A program made the translations under genes and the position numbers. The notes under the pieces are model-generated. The model did no database searches and had not been told where the DNA came from. It was given only the letters and a program-made list of their open reading frames with translations. A stretch of DNA of 64,000 nt from Blasia pusilla (Eukaryota; Marchantiophyta; Marchantiopsida; Blasiales): positions 22,320,001 to 22,384,000 of the forward strand of contig CM114273.1 in assembly GCA_050084515.1 (NCBI GenBank), written 5' to 3'. Of this stretch, positions 1 through 12,400 are shown one piece after another (position 1 is the first letter of the stretch; each line of letters starts with the position of its first letter).

Positions 1-462
1 ATTACTATAGTAACTTAGTGTTTTAACACAGTAAATAGTAATTTCTTGTTACCATAGAGTTACCTCAGTAATTCTGAGAATTACTTTGGGCGGCAGACCT
101 TAAAACCCTAAAACCTAGAAACTCATTCTCTTGGCTGTATATAACCCTCTGAGGGTGCCCTGCGGAATTACATTCTCTTACACCTTTCTGAACACAACTC
201 TCTGAGCTGGGGAGCTGATTGAGAAGCACTGAGTGTGCTTTGCTTACCTGAGTGGATTGTGCTTCTGACCTTAGTAGTTCAGTGTGCTCAGCACTGAGTG
301 TGCTGCTGCTTACAGACTGAGAGGTCTGCTGACTTGAGGGGTTCTGTGAGTCTTGTGATACAAGGTGTCTATTAGTACTAACCTGAGTGGTTGCTACTGC
401 ACTAAGTGTGCTTGTAATAGCTAGGTTGTAGAGAAACTCTGATATTCTAAAATATCTAATCA
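1..462 (+). repeat. LTR-like repeat, left copy (truncated by window edge)
   Basis: This stretch aligns by eye, in the same orientation, with about 16545-17030. Shared landmarks in the same order are a TTACTTAGTG-like start, GGGCGGCAGG/A, a TATATAA box (138-144 here, 16677-16683 in the other copy), ATTACATTCTCT-like sequence, GAGCTGATTGAG, and repeated short blocks built on AGTGTGCTT and GAGTGGT. A TATA box inside a repeated non-coding unit of this size is typical of a retrotransposon LTR. No pol or gag is attached, so solo LTR or TRIM-type status is inference. It abuts the first visible Dicer exon (491), so it probably sits in an intron of that gene or replaces its upstream part. Confidence 0.6.
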
Positions 463-490
463 ATGTAGTGATGAGTTCACTAAGTTGCAG

Positions 491-3400
491 ATAGCGATAT
501 ATCTTCTGGGTCTTTCACAACCTGACCCTGAGGTACGGTTTGGTGGACTGGTACAGGATTTTTATCATACAGAAAGAGATAGCCGCCCCAAAGTATTTGG
601 CATGACAGCTTCTCCTATCATAGGCAAAGGTCAGTAAATTCTTACTCATTTAGCTGCTGACTAATTTCATACAGCTTGAGAGCTTCAGGTATGTCGAAGT
701 TTACCAAACTCGGATTCTTCAAGGGTCAAAGAATTCTTGCATATTGTCAACATGGTTTTGGGTGCCATTCTTGTAACCAACATCTGATGCAATGTCTTCT
801 CTTATGTCATACAGTTGATGGAGGTGGAGTAGTACAAATTAGCCAACAGATGGAAAAGCTGGAAAGAATGCTCGATGCTAAGGTCAGATGTTTGAATAAA
901 TCTTGCTCAGCCTTACATGGTTAATGTTTTTTTCCAGTTGTCCTACTCTTCAGTTTGGTCATCAGGGTTTTGGCTGCAATTTCAGGGAATGTGTTCGAAA
1001 TTGAATCAGTAATAGAAAATTCCCAGAAGAAAAGCGAATGAAAGAAAAGTAGTGTATCAGAACAGTCTGCCCTTGGGAGCTTTCTTCTTAAGTGGTGCTC
1101 ATTACCAGCAGTGTAGCTAAGGACGCTTACAGTTTTGATTCGAATCAGCGCAGGACATGGCCCTTCCACCAAGCCTTCCACCTTGGTGGAAGTGCCATGT
1201 CCTTCGCTGGAGGTGGCCAATGTTGATCTGATATATCGAGGACGGATACAGGTGTATACCTTGAAGGATCGTAGAGAGCTGGAAACATTACTACCGAATC
1301 CAACAGAGAACATCCGAATGTATGACCCAGTGCATGGAAGTGAATTGGTCAAAAGGTTATGTGGATCATTAGATTGCCTCAGACACAAGGTGGGCAGAAG
1401 CTTGGATTACAAGTGTTTTCATGTCCTTTCAAGTGTTGTTGCCTCACTCTCTGTGTTCACAGTAGCTGAATGGGTCAGAAGCTTACCTCTGGATGGTTTT
1501 TGGGATGATTTTAGGGTTTATCCCTGGACGGGCTCTGGTGGTGCCTGTTCTCTTGGTCTGCTTTTGTCAGTCCTTGGCCCTTGATGTCTGTGATGTTGAA
1601 TTTATCAATCAAAGTGTTCATTCTTTATTTGATCTAGTGACATCATGGCTGAGATGTAAAGACTTGCTTTGTCAAGTCTTTCAGACTTTTAAGGTCAATC
1701 TTCTGGTTACTTATTGCATACTGTCGTTGGCAAATTTATCAGTTCTTGAATCCAGTAATATCTGGTGAACCAGACTCAGACAGCACAAAGGTCACGATGG
1801 ATTGTCCTGTAAACAAGAAGCAAAGAGACGAAGTTGATCTTGTTCACAGAACCTTGGAGTATTGTATATATGAGCTGGGACAGTGGTGTGCTCAAAAGGT
1901 ATATATTTCATCTCCAAAAACTATTTTAGTCATGTCAGGGACAAGGCTTGGCCAGCTGAACTTCTATGACATGGTGGCATGATAAATATCAACTGACATG
2001 GAAGTAGATTTTGCCTTGTTAATGAGCGCATTGTTTGCACTCATATTTGGCACTTCCTGCAAGTAATTGAAGTGTCTGGCTTGTGAAGCTGATACTCCTC
2101 CAAAATGTGATTTCCCTTATCAAGGCTTTTATATCTCATGAGGAGAAATGCTATCATGAGGAGTTTTGCAACTCTTGATTCACAAGCATCTAGGTAGAAT
2201 CAGTGAAAGGGGTTTGTGGTCTTATTGTGGTGTGAAGAACCCAGCAGGTGAGTTGATGCAAGAAACCATCCTGTTTCAGTGCTTCAAGGTCATACCTTGG
2301 TACAGGACTTTTTGCAGATGGTATGATGCCAGTAACCTCTTGATCTAAATTTCACATGGAGGTCAAACACTCTGTGCTCTGTGGCTTCCTGATTGGTCCA
2401 GGAGGCATGTATCATCAATTTTCCTTGCAACGAATCGAGGCCTAACAGGCCTCTCTATTAACTTTGTGTTATAATTTACTACCACAAAACTCCTAGGTTT
2501 TATAGATGAGTAGTTGTATTGCACACGTCCTCAATTACCCTTCATTATGCAAATTAAAGGTCAAGCCTGCATCTGATCTTATGAATAAATGGATGCTGTA
2601 TCCTGCAAACTGGTGAGTTAGTCCTGAAGGACTTATTGTGTCTATTCCAGAACAACTGAAGCTCTTTGTGGTGAGTCTATCACATGTTATGTCTTTTAGC
2701 TCAAGAGAAGTGATGTTGATTCACAGGCCGCCCAGCAGCTATTAGAAAAAGATGGTGTGTGTTCGGACGCTGAAGCAAGTAATGTCAAGCAATTGTTTAC
2801 ACAAGAGGCACTGGCTATATTGCAGTCATTCCAGTGTCAAGGTTAGTCATAGCACTTGGTTCAGTGGATCAGAGATGTTACAATTGAATTGCCCTTAGTG
2901 GTTGTCCTCTGTTGGATGTCCTTCTATCATTATGAACACAGCTGAATTCTCTTGTAAGGAGCATTGAAACAAGTGAGTCCCAATTTTCATCTAAAGTGTG
3001 TTTGCTTGATGTGTGCAGAGTTTGATAATGTAGCTACCGAGGACAACCATTTATTATTGTCAACCAAGCTCTTGTCACCCAAGTTATGTTGCCTACTTGG
3101 AGTGCTCCTGGATTACCGGTTGGTTAGAAACCCTTCACTTGTGCTCACTGTCAGGAATCTTAGGGTATGAAGTTGGACTATGTATGCTGTCAGTCAAACG
3201 ATCTATACATTAGTATTCAGCAGCAAAGGATGCGTCTGGTCTTGGAATCATATCGGTCCTGTCTTCTGAAGTCAGCCCAAGAAAGTGAGTAAATACTGTA
3301 TATCATTTCTTGCTTGTTTCTGTCTGGTGATTTTAAGGACTTTCGTGGTCCAACCCTGGATTGCCTACAGCTTGCACTCGAGTAGCCTCTGATTGGACCA

Positions 3401-6400
3401 AAAGCCTGTGTACTGACGTCTAAACTATGCTACAGGGAGAACTTTCAGAAATGCATAATCTTTGTGGAGAGAGTAGTGGCCACAAAAGTGCTGGCAAGCC
3501 TCTTCGGCCACCTACCATGCTTGTCTTTCTTGCGGTGCCTCCCTTTGATGGGATCGCAGTCCATGTCACAGAAATCTCAACAACAAACAATCGAAAAGTT
3601 TCGCTCAGGGGAGGTTGCATATCTTGTATTTGGTTCCCATGTATCTGGTGCATTTGCATTATTTACTTCTATTAGCACATTTTAAATTTGGTGTTGCTTT
3701 TCTTGCTCCCATGAAATGATTCTTGTCAATGTATAGATGGTTTGGATTTGTCTGATTTATTCTCGTTCTCATTCTCCACTGGATTTTTCAATCATCCTCA
3801 CCAAGGGTCATTGGGTGCAGGTGAATCTGCTGATAGCTACAGATATTGCTGAAGAAGGTCTCGATATTAAAAGCTGTTCCATGGTGATTCGATTTGATGC
3901 TCCCAAGACAAATCGAAGTTTCATCCAATCTAGAGGGCGTGCTCGCCAGCTAGGATCCAATTATGTTGTTCTTGTAGAGAGGTAAGCTCGTGTCTCCTTA
4001 AGTGGGTTTTCGGGAATACAGTAGTTAACAAGCAGCAGGTCCCCATTAAAATTCTGGAAGTTGTGTATGTGGTGTATTCAGAATACTTGTTACAAACAAC
4101 ACTCGTGACTTGTGGCCTTGGAGAATACAACATCAATTTCAGGTCCTTGTTTGGTCAGTGAAAAGTTGCTGAGATGCCCAGCAGGTTATATTTTTTCTAT
4201 TAGGAGGCACTTTTGTAGAATGCTCTTACCTCCATGGATTGAAACAAGTGCTGTGTCTGAGTTACAGAGAACCTGTTGACCTACAAATCTGGATTATGAG
4301 CTTGTCTAAATATAGCTTCTGAATCCTATATTATACGTCTATCAGAGAGGGCTTGACCATATTATACACTTGAAAGATGTGTCGTGTTGATGAACTATAG
4401 AACCAGCTGGATTCATCTTCATATGTCAGTTCTTGATAGGTTTTTTTTTCTTGTGTTGGATTGGAGGTTTTGAAAGGGCTGACATCCTTAATCGTGTAAA
4501 GAGGGAACCAGGAACAGTTTGACAATGTGATGGAGCTAAGAGAGAAAGAGAAGTTGATGTGGGAGCTCACTGCAAATCGTGAAGATGTGCCAGTGCTTCT
4601 AAAAGAGCCAGTAATATTTTTGAAGTTGAAGTTGAAGTCTACAGGGTGGAAAGTACTGGTGCAATGGTTACTACAGATTACAGTATACCGTTACTTTATC
4701 GTTATTGCTCAAAATTACCAGGCGATCAGTACAAACTCACTCCCTCCCTCCCTCCCCATGTATTTCAGTGTGTGTCTATCTACACTATTCCCTACCCAGA
4801 CGTCGTTCAGTTTTCTCTCAAATAGTAATTGCAGCAAATAGCATTTCTTGAATGTGAACTGCTCCCTTTCAAGAAAAGCATATTGCTGAAAGGGCTTGAC
4901 TATGCCTTGCAGGTTTTATCGTCCAGCACCAGTCTTTTCTTTTCCTGTGGATACTACAGAAATAGTTTGTGAAGTGAGACTTCCATCGACTGCACCATTT
5001 CAGCTTGTCAGAGGCCATGCATGTACAACTGAAAAGATGGCGAGGAGGGTTGCGGCTTTGGAATGCTGTAAGAAACTTCATGCAAAGGGTGTTCTCACAG
5101 ACTATCTTCTGCCTACTTCTGAGGAGCCGCTGGAGAATGATGAAGATCCAACAAAGCTAAGCCTACAATCAGGTGATTCAGCAATTGATGTTTACTATTA
5201 TAGTATTCCAATATATGAAAAGAATCATCGTATGTATAGTAACATGTTAGTTTACTCAGGACACAATATGACTTACTGCGTCAGCTTCACAGAAGTTTGA
5301 TTTTCTGCTGGGCCTCACAAGAAGTATGTAAAATGAAAAGATAAAGGCAGATTGTGGGGATTTCTCGTTGGTTTTCTCATTTGGAGATAGAAGAGATCCA
5401 TCACAAGTTCTCAATCTGTCCTAGGCTGTGCCCATGAAACAAGGGTCTTTTTCCAACTAAATACGGATCGTATTTGGGAAAGAAAGATGAGAATGAATGA
5501 ATGAATAGATTTATTGTCCACGGGGATCCCACAGGGCCATGGGACTTAGTATTGAGACTTAACAACAATTTTGGAGAGAGAATGAATGAATGAATAGATT
5601 TATTGTCCACGGGGACCCCACAGGGCCATGGGACTTAGTTTTGACACTTAACAACAAATTTGGAGAGAGAGCAAGCACCAGCGAGGGCCTAAGGGGTCCT
5701 CAGAGCCAGGTGAGTGTCCCTGGTCTTCACACAACTATGCAAGAATTTAGCAATCTGAGTCTGATTCTGCCTAGTCATGAACGGGAGGACCCTGGGAGCT
5801 CGGTGAACAAAGAGATCCGGGAAGTCAAGCCTAATGTGATCGTGAAAGGTGCAGTCGAAGAGGTAGTGATGTTCAGCATCAACAAGCCCCGAGTTGCAAA
5901 ATCTACATAATCTGTCCTCCCTTTTCTTCAGTGAGAATTTTCCTTTCTCAATCTCCAGGTCAGTAGAGCCACATCTGAATCTCGCTAATGTATGACGTAA
6001 CTTAGTGGGAATGGGGGCAGAGATGTAGGAGGCTTGCTGCATGGATCTGCAGTTGTCCATGAGGGTGTGGTAGCGCCTCATTCTTTCACCATTTTTGTGA
6101 GAGGAATTCCCCCTGCTTTCCCAGAGGCGCTGGTGTCGGCCCCAGTTGATGGCAATGTAATTGTTGTGTAATTGTTCAGCAAGGTCCTGGTGGGTGGCCG
6201 TAGGCAGGTCACCGATGGATATTCCCCATTTCATGAGCCACTCCGTGCAGTCATAGTACCAATTTTTAGCCCCAAGGGTGGCACTACTTTTTGAAACCAC
6301 GTAGGCCCTGGCGGATAGACGATTGGGATCGTCCTCGCAGATATCCTCAAGGTGTTGGAGAAATGTGATCAGATCCTTAACAGCATGGATCTCCATTGGT

Positions 6401-9400
6401 ACCTCCCCAAACTCAGCCAATAGAATGTCGTGGGGAGTGGTTTTCCTAATGCCCAGACTCTGACGCATGAAGAGTTTCTGGGGGGCCTCAAGGCCCTGGG
6501 GCCAAGCCTTGGAGCTGGGGCCCCACACTTCAGATGCATAGAGTGTGGCTGGGATCACCAGAGCTTTGAAGCGATGGAGTTTCTGTGGAATATGCCAGAG
6601 TTCCATTCTTCTGCAATTGGATTGTAGCAGGTGTAGACCCCTCAAGCCTGCATTGATCTTGTTACGACTCCCATTAGCTCTCCATTGGTTGTTGGGTTTG
6701 AGTTGCACCCCCAGGTATATGTACTCACCCACAATCTCAATGATCTCCCTTCTCATTCCCTGGCTGAAGGTGAAAGTGTGTGACCGCTGCGCCGTAGGGA
6801 GCTGTGATCCAAAGATGATTATCTTCGTTTTCAGCAAGTTGACTTCCATGCCCGATTTGTTGCAGAAGCTTGAAGGTGCATTCAGGTAAAGTTGGAGCCC
6901 ATGTGCTGTTCTAGACATCAGAACTATATCATCTGCATACAGGAGCAGGGGGATGAGGCAGTGTGCTAGCTCTGGTGGATCTCCATTCACTCCAGAAAGC
7001 ACCTCTTCAAGTTCGTCAATGTAGAGCCCAAACAATGTAGGTGAGAGGGGGCATCCTTGTTTGACTCCGGTGTTGGAAGATAAAGTTTCAGATCTGCCCC
7101 TCTTAGTGGCAATCTGTGCAAACACCTGAGCATATAAGACCTTGATCGCTGTAAGTTGTTGTGGTGGGACACCCAACTCTTCAAGTCGTTTCCAAAGGAG
7201 CGCCCTTGGGACTGTGTCAAAGGCCTTCTTGAAGTCTACAAAACAGCAGAACAATTTACCGGGCTTGTGACCAATTCTCGACTTGGAAGTTTCCTCAATC
7301 AGTACCCGGAGTGTGAGAAGGTGATCCAGGGTGCTATGTGAGTGTCGGAAACCTGCTTGTCCTCTGGTTCGCACCTTCTTTTCTTCAGCCCAGTCGCTGA
7401 TTTTCCTTTCCAGCAGTAGCCCATACAACTTGGCCATGAGGGAGCTCACCATGATCGTTCTGTAGTTGGATGGTATCATTGGGTCTCCAGCCTTGAAGAG
7501 TGGGTAGATCGTATTCATTTGCCATTCTGGTGGGAAGCCCTGTTGAACTGCAGTATTGAACATTCTGGTGAGGGTTGGGCCAATTGCCTCACTTGCGAAT
7601 TTGAACATTTGAGCCTGGCACCCCAGGCCATCCTCTGGTTTGTTATGTAGCCTTTTGATTCCTGATGTGACATCGTCAATGGTGAAGAGGTCCGGTAGAT
7701 CCTGAAGCCCATTCGGCCAGGGGTCGGTGGGAGCGGCAGTGTTGGAGTGGTAAAGTTGGGTACCATATGTGGTCCAGATCTGTAGATCCTGGAGTGGAAT
7801 GATGTTCTGTCTATTCCTGAGAGAGCAAGCACCAGCGAGGGCCTAAGGGGTCCTCAGAGCCAGGTGAATGTCCCTGGTCTTCACACAACTATGCAAGAAT
7901 TTAGCAATCTGAGTCTGATTCGGCCTAGCCATGCACGGGAGGACCCTGGGAGCCAGGTGAACAAAGAGATCCGGGAAGTCAAGCCTAATGTGATCGTGAA
8001 AGGTGCAGTCGAAGAGGTAGTGATGTTCATCATCAACAAGCCCCGAGTTGCAAAATCTACATAATCTGTCCTCCCTTTTCTTCAGTGAGAATTTTCCTTT
8101 CTCAATCTCCAGGTCAGTAGAGCCACATCTGAATCTCGCTAATGTATGACGTAACTTAGTGGGAATGGGGGCAGAGATGTAGGAGGCTTGCTGCATGGAT
8201 CTGCAGTTGTCCATGAGGGTGTGGTAGCGCCTCATTCTTTCACCATTTTTGTGAGAATGTGAGAGGAATTCTCCCTGCTTTCCCAGAGAGACTGTACTCA
8301 TTAAGTAGTGCCTGTCGTAGCCTTGCGACCATAGACCCCGCGCCCTGGTTGGACGGTGCTTGAGACTGGGATGGGTGTAGAGAGAGAAGCAAGTGAAGAA
8401 GGTACCATATGAGAGGAGGGAGACACTCTCATATAGTGTGAGTGCTGAGCAAACAACGTGTTTGTGCGGAGCTTCCAAGTGTCATCCAAGAAACTCTTCA
8501 CCACACCATCTACTTTACCTGATTGGGATCCCCTTTCCCAGAGAGAGATAGTGTAATAAGCAATTCAATTGGATTTAGGTGAATTTAGACTAGTGGAAGT
8601 TTCTTTCACAGTGTAATCCACAGGGTCTTTATGGAGATCAGATTTTCTCGAGAACTTCTCTTTCCAGTGTCATGATAGTTTTTGCTCCACTTCGTGTGCT
8701 CTCTTCTTCATGTGCAGAAGGTTCCCAAAGACAAGCACAGTGTATTAAAAAAAAATGCAAAAATAAACTTTCAGATTTAGTTTTGAATTCATCAAAGTTG
8801 TTAGGATGGTGAAGATCTTAGTATTCAAATTGTATGGTGTATGTATTCATAACAATTAGAATATAAATCTAACTGGGTTACCCTAGGTTTGTGTAACAAT
8901 CTCAGTTGCACTTGAAGTTTTGTGTTTCTTCACCTGAAATTTCCATGAAAATTCCTAACCGCTTCTGCTGAGGTAGTTCTCTTTGCGTCCAGAGAATCAC
9001 CCATGGTGCATTTCATCAAGGGCCTAAAAACAGCTGCTATTTTTTACCACCCCAAAAAGTAGTTGTGCTTGATTGTGGGTTCGTGTTTACTTGTGCTCCT
9101 CAATATTATTTACTGAAGGATCAAGTGTCAAAATGTTTCTTTTACTGCACCAGATCCCATGACAGAGCTTCATGCCACTCTTGTACCAACTGCTTTGCAA
9201 GGCCAATGGGGTGCTGCTCTTGAGAGGGTTTCGTTGTTCTCCTATGGACTGCACATTGTGGCGGAACCACAAGACAGAGACTATGCAGATTTTGCTCTTT
9301 TCCTTGAGAAAGAGCTGGATAGCCATGTTGAAGGTACTACAACTGAGCTCCTTTTGACAAAGGGGCGAGTTGCCAAGGTTCAGTTAATACCTGGTGGGAA

Positions 9401-12400
9401 AGTTGAGTTTAGTGTTGAGCAGGTGAGATGATTGTCAATTGCAAATTACTGGCTTAACTGGTCTCTCTCCTCTTGTGTGTTGTATGGTATTGTAGCTAGT
9501 AGGTGTTTTTGTGTACAAAATATAGAAATAGTTCACCTGCTACAATTTTTTTTAAAGTAGAACCCTGTCATCTTCATGCATCATACCATTTCATGGTGAC
9601 AGTTTTTTACATTTTTTACTGTGCACAATGTCTAGTGAAGTCTCATAAGATCTTGAATTTTATGCCTACAACATCTCATGGTGGTTTGAGGTGGATTCTA
9701 CACATGGAACTATGACTTGCTAGAGTAGCCTCCGATAAGTGGATCATGGAATGAGACTTTATGAAATCCTGGAGCTTGTTCAAAGTAAATTCTGAAGGGC
9801 ATAGCATTATTGAAACGGTCACCTTAATGTTAAGCAATCTCTTCACCTTTAGATCCATGGAAATTATGAGTATATCTCAGAAGTTTAGTAGGACATGATG
9901 TACTCAGGTCAATAGGCTCCCATAGGTTTAATCACACACCATATCCTGGTGCTCTTGTTAATTCATCAGTATTTTCTTTGCACATGTCAGTGAGTTACAG
10001 CATGAATTTAACACATCAATGCATGAAATATCATTGCTGCTGTACACTCTCCCTGAGTTCAGATCACAAGTGATACTTTGTAAACATGTTTGGCAGTTAA
10101 GAGACGCACAACTGTTCCAAGAACGTGTCTTCAAAATACTATTGGACGGCAAAACAGAGCAGGAAACTCCCTGGCACCTTTCTCTGCCAACACAAGCAGA
10201 TTGGGATCCTAGACGCCTTTACCTCGTACTTCCACTGATGCCAGGCTTGTTGACTTCAGTAGCAGTTGATTGGAAGTGTATAAAAGATGTCTTGTCGCAG
10301 ATTGTAGTGAGTATTTCTGAACCAGTTCCAGATGTGGAAGTGCAAGCATCCTGTGGGAAAGGTCCTGACCTGGCTTGTCTGGAAGCCACGTCAACACCAT
10401 TTACTCAATTCGCGATGGCAAATGGCTCAATACCCGTGAATAAAGTCATCAATTCTCTGGTGGAAACTGCTTACAATGGGAGACTCTACTGTGTGGTAGA
10501 TGTTTTGTGGCACATGGATGCTACCAGCCAATTTTATTGCAATCCCTCGCATTACCGCTCTTACGTTGACTACTTCAAGAAAAGGTATGTTGGCAATCTT
10601 TGCATGGTGGTCGGATTCAGTTTTCTTGAATGACTTTGGGACTCACACTGCCCGAGAGGACAGATATTTGATTTTGATTTTCTTATTGTTCCAGACAAAA
10701 TGTTTGTCATAATACATATTTCAAACTTCAGGTGGAAGTTGGATCTCGTGCATTGTAAGCAGCCTCTACTGCATGCCAAACAACTGATGAAGATTCAGAA
10801 CCTTATTGTAAAACGACCAGACAAAGAGCCAGGTGCTTTTACCGCTCTAGCTTCATCAACAATGTCCCTATTCTCTTAAGTATGTACTGCATCTTGTTTA
10901 TGATAGAATTGTATGTGGTAGAAAAAGATGAACATGGAAACATGATCCCTAAGTGTGGAGAGACTCTCACTATTACCAGAGGTCTCTAGAGGCACATGTC
11001 GAGACGAGGAGGCACATGAGAGCCCTTCTTAAGCATGAATGGGAAAAGATACCGGTGACACTTGTCAAAATCATGTCTCAGTGTTTGATGCAGTTTTATT
11101 TTTGTGCAGGTTCAGCAACAAAGCCTGAAATGCTTGTTGAACTTCCACCAGAGCTGTGCAGCGTGAAAGTACTTGGATTTCCTACTCGAATAGTCAACAC
11201 ACTATCTTTGATTCCTTCCTTTATGCACAGACTTGAATACATTCTGATTGCAATTCAGTTACAACAGAAGCTTGAGGACGCATTCCAAAATGCAGTGAAT
11301 GTTTCACCCAAGACAGTAAGCTCCTGTCTCAGTAAATGTTGCCTTCCGATGCATGACACGACATTGAAATATTTGTTCAAATAAACCTAGTGTTTGAGTT
11401 GATTGGAGGCTTGACTTCTATATATGATTCTGTTGCATAGGTTCTTCAAGCGCTTACCACAGCTACATGCCTGGAGACTTTCAGCTTGGAGAGGCTGGAG
11501 CTTTTCGGTGATTCATTTCTGAAGTTTGCAGTCAGCAAACAGCTATTTTTGGTGCATGAGAACAAACATGAAGGACAGCTGACTAAGTTGCGTCAGAGTG
11601 TGATCTGCAACTTATCTCTTCACAAACTGGGAGTCGCTCGTGACTTGCCTGTGAGTGCATATTTTGCCCTTGGGTACATGGTGTCCTTGACATCCCATTC
11701 GCAGGAAACATTATCTTATACTGTTTGTTAAACACTCAGATTCTTTGTTTATGAAGTAGTAATTGTAAACACCCTCCTGTCTTTTTGTAAAATGCAGGAT
11801 TGAAAAAAAGAAATTGCTGGTAAATAGATGTTTATGCGTAGCTTGTATTGTGGAGATATTTCTTGGTCGCTGACTGCACCTATTTGTATGTTATTGGACT
11901 TCTTTGTGCATCCTTGCTCTCTTCAACTGTGATTTGATTTTCTTCAGTATCTGAAACTGACAATATTGTATCAGGTCTGATATATTAGGGATTGTTGGAG
12001 GTCTTAGAAGTCACTGGTTTCTCACGTTTGACATGTTCACATTTGACAGCTGTACATCCATGATGAGTATTTCCAGGCACGTGACTGGGCTGCACCTGGT
12101 CGCCCATTCCGGAACATTTGTAATGCAAGTAACTGTGCTACAATACACGCCTGGAATGATGCTGTGGATCCATCAAAGGTGAATCAGGTCAAATGTAGTG
12201 AAGGTCATCGTTGGATCCAGAAAAAAACTGTCGCAGATGTTGTGGAGGCATTCATTGGTGCATACTTAGTGGATGGAGGTCCGGATTGCGCTTTGGCTTT
12301 CATGGGCTGGGTAGGCATTGAAGTACACTTTGACCCCAGTCTGGTACCAGAAGCAAGTGTCCGTTGTGCAGGAGATGTTCGCTTCATTCAAGGAATTGAT

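Noticed and set aside
5173-5300. Continuation of Dicer exon 10 to a stop at about 5300
   Set aside because: The frame is open, but the CAATCAG/GTGATT donor at 5172 joins in phase to the next conserved exon at 9154; the extra codons have no Dicer similarity.
6430-7341. Plus-strand frames within the LINE
   Set aside because: Shadows of the long minus-strand RT frame.
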